Source: Exiguobacterium sp. SL-9
GTDB taxonomy: Bacteria; Bacillota; Bacilli; Exiguobacteriales; Exiguobacteriaceae
Assembly: GCF_004336985.1 (NCBI RefSeq)
Contig: NZ_SJUO01000002.1
Location: forward strand, 186,001-250,000
Reading direction: 5' to 3'
DNA length: 64,000 nucleotides
Shown: positions 54,133 to 63,141 of the stretch, piece after piece
How the letters are laid out: each line of letters begins with the position of its first letter
How positions within the stretch are numbered: position 1 is the stretch's first letter
Position numbers and translations under genes: made by a program
The notes under the pieces: generated by a model
The model's database searches: none
Seen by the model: only the letters and a program-made list of their open reading frames with translations
What the model was told of the DNA's origin: nothing

Positions 54133-55020
54133 TTAGGCGAGTTGACGCCGTTTTCGTGTCTGGATCCAACTATTCCAACTAAAGAAGAAAATGGCAACCC
54201 ATATACACGTGAACGCAAAGATGTGATAGCCCGTGAACGGTTCGTTATACAAAACGACCCCGATTGCGAGACTGAGTGTCGGTGCAATGAACTGAAGAAA
54301 CCCGACGAGCGTGAACGGGATGTGTTGTGCCCCGTATCCAAATAGGAGAAGCGGTAACGCTGTCATCACACCCGTCCCGACCAACGCGACCCAGATGACC
54401 GGCTCGGTCGTCATCGTCAATCCGCCTTGCGCCGTCTGCCAGCCCAAGAATAGGATAGCGACCGGCACGACCGCGAGCGTCTCGATGCCGAGGCTGACCG
54501 TCGAGGCGAGCGGACGGCGCTTTTTGACCATCCCATAAAATCCAAACGTACTAGCCAAGATGAACGCGATCCACGGGAACGATCCGTACCCGAACGTCAA
54601 AACGAGCACGCCAATCGCCGCCACGGTCACCGCGAGCCATTGTACTCGATTTAATGATTCCCGAAAAACAAGCACACCTAACACCATGCTCACGAGTGGG
54701 TTGATGTAATAACCGAGTGACGCTTCGATGATATAGCCGTGATTGACCGCCCATATGTACACGAACCAGTTGGCACTGACGATGAAGCCGTTCAACATAA
54801 AAGCGTTCCGTGTCGCCCGGTGCCGAAGCGCATAGTTGAACTCGGTCCACTGTTTCGTCCATTTCAAAACAAGTAAGATGAAGAAGAACGACCAGACGAT
54901 CCGATGGGCCAAGATTTGCCCGCTCGGTATTTCCTGCAAAAACTTCCAATAAATCGGTAGGACGCCCCACATGACGTAGGCTCCGACCGTCGGCATGACA
55001 CCTTTGTTCACTCCGTTCAC
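54133..55020 (-). CDS. rarD: EamA/DMT family transporter RarD
   Basis: 295 residues, ten membrane spans, with the RarD opening PTVGAYVMWGVLPIYWKFL and the ESLNRVQWLAV loop. Substrate unknown (chloramphenicol-sensitivity phenotype in E. coli by name). The start is uncertain: GTG at 55020, GTG at 55011 or ATG at 54996, all with weak ribosome sites. Solo gene. Confidence 0.85.
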   Translation of the reverse strand: MNGVNKGVMPTVGAYVMWGVLPIYWKFLQEIPSGQILAHRIVWSFFFILLVLKWTKQWTEFNYALRHRATRNAFMLNGFIVSANWFVYIWAVNHGYIIEASLGYYINPLVSMVLGVLVFRESLNRVQWLAVTVAAIGVLVLTFGYGSFPWIAFILASTFGFYGMVKKRRPLASTVSLGIETLAVVPVAILFLGWQTAQGGLTMTTEPVIWVALVGTGVMTALPLLLFGYGAQHIPFTLVGFLQFIAPTLSLAIGVVLYNEPFTGYHIFAFTCIWVAIFFFSWNSWIQTRKRRQLA

Positions 55021-55098
55021 CCGCTCTCGTAATCAATTATCGTCAGTGTAGTCGATGCGATTCGCACATTCAAGCGAATTCTTTCACCTCAAACACGA

Positions 55099-55130
55099 CA
55101 AAAAGAGGTGCGCTCACGGAGCACACCTCT
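55099..55130 (-). terminator. Intrinsic terminator of the mccB operon
   Basis: Minus strand: AGAGGTGTGCT / AGCGCACCTCT with a short loop, then TTTTT. It follows the mccB stop. Confidence 0.88.
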
Positions 55131-55144
55131 AAAGAATAGAAATC

Positions 55145-56302
55145 TTAGTTCGGAATCGCCGCAACAGTAGCGAGCGCATGTTCCAAATCTTCAATCAAAT
55201 CCTGTACATCTTCGAGGCCGACCGAGATACGGACGAGCCCGTCCGTGATGCCGAGCTCAAGACGACGTTCAGCCGGGATTGACGCATGGGTCATTCGAGC
55301 TGGGACACTAATCAAGCTCTCCACCGCACCGAGACTTTCGGCGAGCGTGAAGAACTTCGTCTTCGCGACGACGAGTTCGGCTGCCTCTGCTGAACCGACA
55401 TCAAAGGCGATCATTCCGCCGAAACCGCGCGCCTGCGACAAGTGGACCCGCTTCGCTTCTTCGCTGCCGACACTCGGATGCAGGACACGGCTGACGGCTT
55501 CGTGCTTCGTCAAGTAGTCGACGAGCGCGAGCGCATTTGACTCGATCTCTTCCATACGGACCGCGAGCGTCTTGATCCCACGGACGACAAGGAAACTGTC
55601 TTGTGGTCCAAGGACCGCGCCGACAGAGTTTTGAAGGAACGCCAAACGCTCCCCAAGCTCTTCCGTGCGCGCGACGACGAGACCGGCGACGACATCGCTA
55701 TGACCGCCAAGATATTTCGTGGCGCTATGCAGTACATAATCCGCTCCCAATTCAATCGGGTTTTGGAAATAAGGTGTCATAAACGTGTTGTCGACGACGA
55801 ACAGGACGTTCGCTTCATCGGCGATAGCGCGGATGAGACGCATGTCTGTGACGTTCAAGAGCGGGTTCGTCGGTGTCTCGACGTAAATCATTTTTGTGTT
55901 CGGTTGGAGCGCTTCACGGACCGCTTGCGCATCGGCCGTATCGACAAAAGATGCCTCCAAGCCAAGTGATTGAAATACTCGATTGAATACACGGTACGTT
56001 CCTCCATATACATCAGAACCGACGATGACGTGGTCCCCTGATTTCATTAACATCAAGATCGTTGAGATGGCTGCCATTCCAGAGCCGAACGCAAATCCGC
56101 GAGCACCGCCCTCGATATCGGCAATCAGTGTTTCGAGTGCCGTACGAGTAGGGTTCGCCGTCCGCGAATATTCATACCCTTCCCGGAGATTACCGATTCC
56201 GTCTTGCTTGTACGTGCTCGTCTGATAAATCGGTGGCGTGACGGCTCCCGTTAACGGATCCGTCGTTTTACCGCCATGAATGAGTGCTGTTTTTGTACGC
56301 AT
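55145..56302 (-). CDS. mccB: Cystathionine gamma-lyase/homocysteine gamma-lyase family (trans-sulfuration PLP enzyme)
   Basis: 385 residues. Cys/Met metabolism PLP fold with LIHGG, YEYSRTANPTR and the PLP Lys in HSATKYLGGHSD. The bond specificity (cystathionine gamma-lyase, MccB, rather than beta-lyase or synthase) is inferred from linkage to mccA and luxS, as in B. subtilis. It would convert cystathionine to cysteine. It overlaps the end of mccA by 35 bases, with its own AAGGAGG. Confidence 0.9.
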   Translation of the reverse strand: MRTKTALIHGGKTTDPLTGAVTPPIYQTSTYKQDGIGNLREGYEYSRTANPTRTALETLIADIEGGARGFAFGSGMAAISTILMLMKSGDHVIVGSDVYGGTYRVFNRVFQSLGLEASFVDTADAQAVREALQPNTKMIYVETPTNPLLNVTDMRLIRAIADEANVLFVVDNTFMTPYFQNPIELGADYVLHSATKYLGGHSDVVAGLVVARTEELGERLAFLQNSVGAVLGPQDSFLVVRGIKTLAVRMEEIESNALALVDYLTKHEAVSRVLHPSVGSEEAKRVHLSQARGFGGMIAFDVGSAEAAELVVAKTKFFTLAESLGAVESLISVPARMTHASIPAERRLELGITDGLVRISVGLEDVQDLIEDLEHALATVAAIPN

Positions 56303-57206
56303 ATTCTGCCTCCTTGACTATTCCTTGACTTAAATACCGTTCGACGCTGTCCGGTAAAATCGTGACGATGACACCTTCCGTCATCTTCGCCGCTTCTTGA
56401 ACACATGCCGCGATGGCCGCTCCGGATGAACTTCCGACGAGCAAGCCTTCTTGTTTAGCGAGATGGGCGACATAATAGAACGCCTCTTCGTCCGTAATCG
56501 TATAGATTCCGTCGACGAGGTCGTGCGGCAAGAATGTCGGCCACGCCTCGACCCCAATTCCTTCTGTCTTATGGGGACCAGGAGCTCCCCCGTTTAAAAT
56601 CGATCCTTCCGGCTCGACGACGATCGTCTTCGTCCCGTTCGGCCGCAATTTGCTCGCGACACCCGTGAACGTGCCGCCTGATCCAGCCCCGGCGACGAAC
56701 ACATCGATGTGGGGAAGGTCGGCTTGAAGCTCAAGAGCGAGCGTGTCGACGTACGCGTCAGGGTTGTCCGGGTTCGAGAACTGTTCCGGCACATAGGCGT
56801 CATGTTCGATGGCGAGTTCTTTCGCCCGTGCGATGGCGCCTTTCATCCCGAGTTCGGTCGGCGTGTTGACGACGGTCGCCCCGAGAAGCGCCATAAGCGC
56901 TTGCTTCTCTTGACTGAACTTCTCCGGGGTGACGGTCATCAAATTGATGCCATGACGTTGACAGGCGAGTGCGAGCCCGATTCCCGTATTCCCGGCCGTC
57001 GGTTCGACGACCGTTCCGCCTGGTTCGAGTTGTCCGCGTTCAAGCGCCCGTTCAATCAACTGCAAACCGAGACGATCTTTGACGCTACCGCCCGGATTCA
57101 TCATCTCGAGCTTGCCGTATACTTTGACGCCCGCAGGTACAGGCAACGTCCGTAACTCAAGCAGAGGCGTCTCACCAATCAATTCATAGACGCTTTGGAC
57201 AATCAT
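56268..57206 (-). CDS. mccA: PLP-dependent cysteine synthase/cystathionine beta-synthase family
   Basis: 312 residues. PLP Lys in GGSVKDRLGLQL, Asn-loop PTAGNTGIGLA and phosphate loop GAGSGGTFTG. In operon with mccB, it most likely is MccA (YrhA), which condenses O-acetylserine or serine with homocysteine to cystathionine; a plain cysteine synthase is the alternative. It begins right after the luxS stop. Confidence 0.9.
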   Translation of the reverse strand: MIVQSVYELIGETPLLELRTLPVPAGVKVYGKLEMMNPGGSVKDRLGLQLIERALERGQLEPGGTVVEPTAGNTGIGLALACQRHGINLMTVTPEKFSQEKQALMALLGATVVNTPTELGMKGAIARAKELAIEHDAYVPEQFSNPDNPDAYVDTLALELQADLPHIDVFVAGAGSGGTFTGVASKLRPNGTKTIVVEPEGSILNGGAPGPHKTEGIGVEAWPTFLPHDLVDGIYTITDEEAFYYVAHLAKQEGLLVGSSSGAAIAACVQEAAKMTEGVIVTILPDSVERYLSQGIVKEAEYAYKNSTHSWR

Positions 57207-57674
57207 TTACGCTTCGTCCTTGAAGATGATGTGCCATTCGTCGCGCTTGGCAAGCATATCGGCCGCAAGCTTCTTCGCGCCCTCGAAATCATGATGGTTC
57301 GCGCTTCCGCACTGAATCGGGTTTTGTGCCGGCAATTCCGTCGCGTTTGCTGCGTCACGGAGTGTCGCTTCGACGAGGTCGAGCATCGCTTCGTAATCTC
57401 CATCGTTCAACATCGTCCAATAGAAGCCTGTCTGGCAACCCATCGGCGATACGTCGATGATTTGATTCGAGTGGCTGCGGCTGTTCTCGGCAATCAAGTG
57501 CTCGAGCGAATGGACGGCGCGCATCGGCATAAGCCCTTCGTTCGGTTGAATGAAGCGAATGTCATATTTATAAATCGTATCGGCTGTCCCTTTCTTCACT
57601 CCGGCTAAACGGACGTAAGGCGCTTGTACTTTTGTATGGTCTAAATTAAAGCTTTCGACTTTATAGCTTTTCAT
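57207..57674 (-). CDS. luxS: S-ribosylhomocysteine lyase
   Basis: 155 residues, with the metal-binding HSLEH (His54, His58) and the catalytic Cys in NPIQCGSANHHDF. It splits S-ribosylhomocysteine to homocysteine and DPD (autoinducer-2 precursor). It overlaps the upstream methyltransferase gene by 4 bases. It supplies homocysteine directly to MccA and MccB, encoded downstream. Confidence 0.95.
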   Translation of the reverse strand: MKSYKVESFNLDHTKVQAPYVRLAGVKKGTADTIYKYDIRFIQPNEGLMPMRAVHSLEHLIAENSRSHSNQIIDVSPMGCQTGFYWTMLNDGDYEAMLDLVEATLRDAANATELPAQNPIQCGSANHHDFEGAKKLAADMLAKRDEWHIIFKDEA

Positions 57675-58315
57675 GATTGAGTTCCTCCTGATTGTTTTGT
57701 GGCCACGACGAGCCAGACGAATTTATTCTTTTGTGTAAGGGTAACGGTATAGCCGTTTGCTTCGAGCATCGCTTGAATCGTTTGAGTATATGGATAAAAC
57801 TCTCGATTCAAATCCTCTAGTAAGTCGGTATAGCCGTTCGTTTCGGCCCAGTCCAAGATGTCCCGTTTCGCCGATTGCGAGGCGAACATCGTATCAAGCA
57901 AGACGAACCGCGGTGCGTCGAGACGTTCGACGTAACTTCGAATCGCCGTTCGTTTCTCATCATCCGTTAAATGGTGGAATGCATAGGACGACACAATCGT
58001 ATCAATCGATTGATCCGTCGGATAGTTGAGGAAATCACCATCGACGATATCGAGCTGTAATTTCTCGGCTGCGATGGCCCGCATTTCTGGAGACGGTTCG
58101 ACTGGAATCAATTCGTGACGCTCCAAAATTTTCGCACTCAAGTTTCCCGTTCCACTCCCGAACTCCATGACCCGGCCTTCTAACTGGTCGACGACCTCGC
58201 TGAGCATCGTCTCATATCCGGCGAACACTTCGCGATACTGTTCATCGTGTCCGGTCACAGTCGCGTCATAATCCGACGCCCATTCTTTAAATATGTCCAT
58301 GAATTGTAATCCCAT
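57671..58315 (-). CDS. Class I SAM-dependent methyltransferase, YrrT type
   Basis: 214 residues. SAM-binding VMEFGSGTGNLSAKIL, PVEPSPEMRAIA and VSSYAFHHLTD. It starts MGLQFMDIFKEWASDYDATV, which resembles B. subtilis YrrT, first gene of the mtnN-mccAB operon. The substrate is unknown. ATG at 58315 with GAGGTG upstream; leads the operon with luxS. Confidence 0.85.
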   Translation of the reverse strand: MGLQFMDIFKEWASDYDATVTGHDEQYREVFAGYETMLSEVVDQLEGRVMEFGSGTGNLSAKILERHELIPVEPSPEMRAIAAEKLQLDIVDGDFLNYPTDQSIDTIVSSYAFHHLTDDEKRTAIRSYVERLDAPRFVLLDTMFASQSAKRDILDWAETNGYTDLLEDLNREFYPYTQTIQAMLEANGYTVTLTQKNKFVWLVVATKQSGGTQS

Positions 58316-58466
58316 GCTGTCACCTCATCATTTTATTCCGACTATATCGATAAGTTTTATATGATTTATCTACTACAGACTGTATCAACTTCTAGCAAAA
58401 ATCTCAAGTATATTGTTCGCTTCAATTACCTGATTTATTTTTTCGCCCTGCAAGATCGTAAAAATG

Positions 58467-58502
58467 AAAAAAGACCTATCCACCAATCTAGGCATATAGG
58501 TC
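58467..58502 (-). terminator. Orphan minus-strand intrinsic terminator
   Basis: Minus strand: GACCTATATGCC / GGTGGATAGGTC with a 6-base loop, then TTTTTTC. The next annotated minus-strand gene upstream is rsmE, about 4 kb away, so this must end a short local transcript. Confidence 0.75.
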
Positions 58503-58513
58503 CAAAGTAATTG

Positions 58514-58594
58514 TCAGAATCTTTTAATTTGTGCAAATTCATTACCCTTACGTTTAAAAAATAAAAGGTATTTCCATCGTTTATCCGCTATCAT
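58514..58594 (-). CDS. Possible 26-residue ORF before the orphan terminator
   Basis: Minus strand ATG at 58594 to TGA at 58514 reads a basic, hydrophobic peptide (MIADKRWKYLLFFKRKGNEF and six more residues). The ribosome site is weak (TGTGGAAA). It could be a real small protein, a decayed gene end or chance. Confidence 0.25.
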   Translation of the reverse strand: MIADKRWKYLLFFKRKGNEFAQIKRF

Positions 58595-58643
58595 TTTCCA
58601 CAAATGGATTTATTTTTTTAAAAAACGATTGGAGGATACTAAA

Positions 58644-61600
58644 TTGCCACAACCAAAATTTTATTTGAACGTCTCCCTCGCGACTTGCCTCGCATTGACC
58701 CCTGGCTTGCTCGGCCTCAGTGCAGAACCGGTCTTGGCCAAGCCATCCGTCAAACAGAGCGTGAGCTCGACCGACAAGCATGAGAAATTACGTGTCGTCG
58801 TTGAACTCGTGGGTGCCCCGGCAATCGAGCAAGCGAAAAAGAAAGGTAAGAAGTTCAATGAGTTGACGAAGACCGAAAAAGACGGTGCTCAAAAACTCGT
58901 CAAGGCCGAACAGAAGAAAGCAAAAGCTGCCATCTCGAAAAAGGGAGTCAAGGCCGTGACGCTCGAAGAATTCACGACCGTCTTCAACGGTTTCAGTACG
59001 ATGCTCACAGCGAACGATGTCAAAAAAGTCGAGGCGTTGCCTGAAGTCGCAAGTGTTCATGTCGTCAACGAATACGAACGTCCAGAAGTGAAACCCGACA
59101 TGGTGACGAGTAATGGCATGGTTCAATCACAACAGACGTGGGGCGATTACGGTTTCACAGGTGAAGGAACAATCGTCGCTGTCATCGATACAGGTGTCGA
59201 TGCCGATCACCGCGACTTCCGTCTCACAGATGACTCAAAAGCCGAATTATCTCAAACAGAAGTCGAGACGGCGGTCAGTACGTTCGGCATGCCTGGAGCT
59301 TACATAAATGAAAAAGTCCCATACGCGTATAACTATTATGATGAGAACGATGATATCCGTGACGATTCACCTGGTGCCTCGATGCACGGCATGCACGTAT
59401 CGGGTACGGTCGCTGCCAACGGTGATGAAGCGGCCGGCGGTTTGAAAGGTGTCGCCCCTGAGGCGCAAGTGCTCGGCCTCAAAGTATTCAGTAACGATCC
59501 AAACTATGCTTCGACATATGGGGATATCTACATCAAAGCGATTGATGACGCCATTAAGCTCGATGCGGACGTCATCAACATGAGTCTCGGCTCAACGGCC
59601 GGATTTGTCGATGCCGACTCACCGGAACAACAAGCCGTCCAACGTGCCGTCGATAACGGTGTTTTCATGTCAATCTCGGCTGGAAACTCGGCTTACTTCG
59701 GGAACGGGTATGACCTTCCGTACGCCGATAACCCGGACACAGGCGTCGTCGGTGCCCCAAGTGTCAGCTCAGCGTCGACATCAGTCGCTTCACTTGAAAA
59801 CGATCAAATCCAATTGGACGCGTTCTCCATCAAGTCAGGTGACGCTACGGACAAAATCGGTTGGAAAAAACAAGACGGTCCGGCCTTCACACAAGGTAAC
59901 TATGACCTCGTTTACGTCGGCGACGGCCAACCGAGCCAATACGTCGGTAAAGACGTCAAAGGAAAAATCGTCCTCGCGGTCCGTGACGGCAGTTACTTCT
60001 ACTCGAACATCCAGCAGACGGCCGAAGCGAATGGCGCGGCCGGTGTCATCATTCGCGGCGCCGTCGGGCACGGCGATTATGTGAGCATGGCGCTGTCGAA
60101 CCCGAAAATCCCGATGGCCTCGCTCAGTATCAAAGACGGGAACACGTTGCAACAACGCCTCCTCGCTGGTGAACAGATGACGATCGGCTTTGCCGGCGAT
60201 CGCCTCAGCGTCGTCAACGGCGCGGCCGGTCAACTTTCGAACTTCACATCGTGGGGCATGACGCCAAACCTCGACTTCAAGCCGGAAATCTCGGCACCAG
60301 GCGGTCAAATCTTCTCGACGTTGAACGATAACCAATACGGCTTGATGAGCGGTACATCGATGGCCGCCCCACACGTTGCCGGCGGAGCCGCCCTCGTCCT
60401 CGAGCGCGTTGACCGCGACTTCAATTTGACGGGCACAGCACGTGTCACGATGGCGAAAAACTTGCTCATCAACACGTCAAAAGCTGTCAAGGATATCGGA
60501 CCGCTCAACAAACAGTTGAAACAGAACTTGCCGTACACGCCACGCCGCGGAGGCGCTGGTTTGATGCAATTGCATGCTGCCGTCTCGACACCGGCGATCG
60601 CGTACGAGAAGAAGACGAAAGAAGCGAAAGTCGCGCTCAAGGAATTGAACCGCAGCAAGGCGACGTTCACGCTTGTCGTCGAGAACTTGTCGGATAAAGC
60701 CGTGTCGTATAACGTGTCCTCGTCACTCCAGACCGACCTCGCCATCGAAAAGACGGCCGGCCTCGTCCAGAACGCGATGGAAGCACAAGCGCTTGAGAAT
60801 GCCAAAGTGACGGTCAACGGCAAGAAAGTTCGTACGGTCAAAGTAAAACCGAACGCAAAAGTAGAGCTTAAAGTCGCCCTCGACGTCTCAAAAGCAAAAG
60901 TGCTCAATCCAAAAACGCTCGACGGCCTTGTGCCGGCGAAAGACGTCTTTGAGAACGGATACTTCGTCGACGGATTCGTCCGTTTGACGGACGTCAACGG
61001 TCCTGAGGGCAACCCGTCACTCGTCGTGCCGTTCGTCGGTTTCGAAGGAGACTGGGGCAAGGCGCCAATCTTCGATGCGTCCATCTATGAAGATGGCTCA
61101 TTCTACGAAGTGGCAGGTATGGTCGATCAGACAGGGAATTATCTCGGTTCGAACCTCGACCAATCAGTCTCTGCCGATGCCATCGCCTTCTCACCAGACA
61201 AAGATGGCTCAAAAGATGTCGCCGTACCGGTGTTCTCGTTGCTCCGTAACGCCAAAGACGTCAAATACCGCATCGTCGACGAGTCGGGCAATGTCGTCCG
61301 GACGCTGTTCCAAGACGAAGAGCTCCGTAAAAACTACTTTGACGGCGGTGCCAACACCCCTTACTACTACTCGGCTGCTTACACATGGGATGGCCAGTTG
61401 AACGGCAAACCGGCCCCGGCCGGCAAGTACTTCTATGAGATTGAAGGAAGTATCGACTACATGAAGAAACAAGCCCAGACGCTACGTTTCCCGGTCAAAG
61501 TCGATTACACGGACCCGACGTTCACGACGAAATGGCAAGGGGACAGCTTGGCGGTCCAAGCGAAAGATGAATTCTCAGGAATCCATTCGGTCGAATATTT

Positions 61601-62303
61601 CTTGAACGGCAAATCCGTCGCCAAGCAAGCGGACGGCAAGGCCTACACATTCACAGGCGTCAGCGACGCCGATCAAGTCAGCGTTCGTGTCACAGACCAC
61701 GCCGGTAACAGCACGACGAAGACGGTCGCTTACTCGACAGACGCGGATAAGCCGGGCGTGTTCGTGAACGCCCCACTCGCTTTGACGCCATACGCGACAT
61801 CGGTCGTCCCGGTCGCTGGAACGATTCAAGACGCCTCGGCGATCCAATCGTTCCAAGTCGACGGTGTTGACGTGCCACTCACATGGGACGATGCGAAGAA
61901 AGAACACGTCTTCAACACGACGCGGACGTTCGCGGACGGTGTCCATAAGTTACGGTTTGTCGCCGAGGATGCGGCCGGAAACGTCGCCAACTTCCAACGT
62001 GCGATTTTCGTAGATACGACACCAGCCGTGATTGAACTCGGAAAACTACCGAAGAAGATCGGTAAAAAACAAACGTCGGTCGACGTCGCTGTGACGGTGA
62101 AAGACAACTTCGACGAAGTGAAGCTCGTCGTCAACGGTGATTTGAAATTCAGCCAAGCGCTGAAAGCACCGTATGAGATGCGTTCATTCGCAAAAACACA
62201 GACGGTCACGCTTCCTGTGACGTCAGGTGAGAACACGTTCACGTTCGAGGTGACTGACCTCGCCGGCAACGTGACGACGAAGACGATCACACTCGTCAAA
62301 TAA
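58644..62303 (+). CDS. Secreted subtilisin-family (S8) serine protease, large multidomain
   Basis: 1219 residues from TTG at 58644, chosen because GGAGG lies 8 bases upstream. A signal peptide (LATCLALTPGLLGLSAEPVLA), then an I9-like propeptide, then peptidase S8: Asp182 (AVIDTG), His248 (HGMHVSG), oxyanion Asn348 (AGNSA) and Ser572 (SGTSMAAPHVAGG), all present. A PA domain of about 110 residues is inserted before the Ser. The C-terminal half has Fn3/Ig-like repeats (FlgD-like, GKYFYEIEG) and no LPXTG or SLH anchor that I can see. Vpr/lactocepin-like. It is the only secreted hydrolase in the window. Confidence 0.92.
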   Translation: MPQPKFYLNVSLATCLALTPGLLGLSAEPVLAKPSVKQSVSSTDKHEKLRVVVELVGAPAIEQAKKKGKKFNELTKTEKDGAQKLVKAEQKKAKAAISKKGVKAVTLEEFTTVFNGFSTMLTANDVKKVEALPEVASVHVVNEYERPEVKPDMVTSNGMVQSQQTWGDYGFTGEGTIVAVIDTGVDADHRDFRLTDDSKAELSQTEVETAVSTFGMPGAYINEKVPYAYNYYDENDDIRDDSPGASMHGMHVSGTVAANGDEAAGGLKGVAPEAQVLGLKVFSNDPNYASTYGDIYIKAIDDAIKLDADVINMSLGSTAGFVDADSPEQQAVQRAVDNGVFMSISAGNSAYFGNGYDLPYADNPDTGVVGAPSVSSASTSVASLENDQIQLDAFSIKSGDATDKIGWKKQDGPAFTQGNYDLVYVGDGQPSQYVGKDVKGKIVLAVRDGSYFYSNIQQTAEANGAAGVIIRGAVGHGDYVSMALSNPKIPMASLSIKDGNTLQQRLLAGEQMTIGFAGDRLSVVNGAAGQLSNFTSWGMTPNLDFKPEISAPGGQIFSTLNDNQYGLMSGTSMAAPHVAGGAALVLERVDRDFNLTGTARVTMAKNLLINTSKAVKDIGPLNKQLKQNLPYTPRRGGAGLMQLHAAVSTPAIAYEKKTKEAKVALKELNRSKATFTLVVENLSDKAVSYNVSSSLQTDLAIEKTAGLVQNAMEAQALENAKVTVNGKKVRTVKVKPNAKVELKVALDVSKAKVLNPKTLDGLVPAKDVFENGYFVDGFVRLTDVNGPEGNPSLVVPFVGFEGDWGKAPIFDASIYEDGSFYEVAGMVDQTGNYLGSNLDQSVSADAIAFSPDKDGSKDVAVPVFSLLRNAKDVKYRIVDESGNVVRTLFQDEELRKNYFDGGANTPYYYSAAYTWDGQLNGKPAPAGKYFYEIEGSIDYMKKQAQTLRFPVKVDYTDPTFTTKWQGDSLAVQAKDEFSGIHSVEYFLNGKSVAKQADGKAYTFTGVSDADQVSVRVTDHAGNSTTKTVAYSTDADKPGVFVNAPLALTPYATSVVPVAGTIQDASAIQSFQVDGVDVPLTWDDAKKEHVFNTTRTFADGVHKLRFVAEDAAGNVANFQRAIFVDTTPAVIELGKLPKKIGKKQTSVDVAVTVKDNFDEVKLVVNGDLKFSQALKAPYEMRSFAKTQTVTLPVTSGENTFTFEVTDLAGNVTTKTITLVK

Positions 62304-62311
62304 TGAACCCG

Positions 62312-62345
62312 ACAGGCTCGCGCCCAAATCGCGAGCCTGTTTTTG
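62312..62345 (+). terminator. Intrinsic terminator of the protease gene
   Basis: ACAGGCTCGCG / CGCGAGCCTGT hairpin followed by TTTT. Confidence 0.88.
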
Positions 62346-62351
62346 CTAGAT

Positions 62352-62384
62352 AAAAAAACGGCTCCCGCATCCGCGAGAGCCGTT
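62352..62384 (-). terminator. Intrinsic terminator of the prmA-rsmE operon
   Basis: Minus strand: AAACGGCTCTCGCGG / GGGAGCCGTTT hairpin followed by TTTTTT, just past the rsmE stop. Confidence 0.86.
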
Positions 62385-62391
62385 TGATGTG

Positions 62392-63138
62392 TTAATTCAA
62401 TTCGAGCGCATAGGATACGGCTGCGAGCGCATAGAGTGGAGCCGTCTCAGAACGCAAGATGCGTGGTCCGAACGCACAAGGCTTGGCCCCCCGTTCGGTC
62501 CACTCGTTCACTTCCTGATCATCAAAGCCGCCTTCTGGCCCGACGATGAGGAGTAATTTGGATCCGGGTTGAAGTGCTTGCAGTACGGTCGCAAACGCGG
62601 CCTTCTCCCCTTGTTTCGCTTCTTCCTCATACGCGATGACGACGGCATCGAACGCATCGATCCGGTCCGCCAGTTCCCGAGGTGTGATATGTTGACACAT
62701 CGGAACGACGGCACGGTAAGACTGTTCAGCCGCTTCCTGCATGATTTTCTGGAGTCGTTCAATTTTTTTCAGTGCTTTTTTGGTGTCCCATTTGGCGACC
62801 GAACGCTTCGACTCGAACACCCAAAAGTGATGCATGCCGAGCTCGGTCCCTTTTTGGGCGACGAGTTCGACTTTATCCCCTTTCGGGAGCGCATAGGCGA
62901 GCGTCACGTCGATCGGCAGTTCGGTCGTCGCTTGACGACGTTCGAGAACACGAGCCGTCCCCGTCTTCTTCTCGAGCATCATGACCTCGGCCTCATATTC
63001 AAGACCGGTCCCGTCTAAGAGCACCATGCGATAACCTGGAGTCTCCCGGAGCACTGTCCCGATATGATGGACGACGTTGGCCGGTAACGTTACCGTGTCA
63101 TTGACAAAAGATTCACGCGGTAAAAAGTAACGTTGCAT
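62392..63138 (-). CDS. rsmE: 16S rRNA (uracil(1498)-N(3))-methyltransferase
   Basis: 248 residues. An N-terminal PUA-like domain and a SPOUT knot with LLLIVGPEGGFDDQEV and GPRILRSETAPLYALA. It methylates U1498 of 16S rRNA. It lies 3 bases after prmA, as in B. subtilis; mtaB, which follows rsmE there, is absent. Confidence 0.95.
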   Translation of the reverse strand: MQRYFLPRESFVNDTVTLPANVVHHIGTVLRETPGYRMVLLDGTGLEYEAEVMMLEKKTGTARVLERRQATTELPIDVTLAYALPKGDKVELVAQKGTELGMHHFWVFESKRSVAKWDTKKALKKIERLQKIMQEAAEQSYRAVVPMCQHITPRELADRIDAFDAVVIAYEEEAKQGEKAAFATVLQALQPGSKLLLIVGPEGGFDDQEVNEWTERGAKPCAFGPRILRSETAPLYALAAVSYALELN

Positions 63139-63141
63139 GGC

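Larger units (their letters stand above)
58316..58643. other. Intergenic region between divergent sulfur operon and secreted protease
   Basis: 328 A/T-rich bases. For the minus-strand operon, plausible promoter pairs are TTGATA-18-TCATAT and TTGAGA-17-TACAGT. A GGAATAAA half-site near 58336 faintly recalls CymR sites. I find no S-box or other riboswitch. The distal part holds a minus-strand 26-codon ORF and terminator described separately. The plus-strand promoter of the protease is not clear to me. Confidence 0.6.

Noticed and set aside
58316-58466. SAM (S-box) riboswitch upstream of the methyltransferase-luxS operon
   Set aside because: None of the conserved S-box core sequences or its terminator is visible between the promoter region and the ATG.
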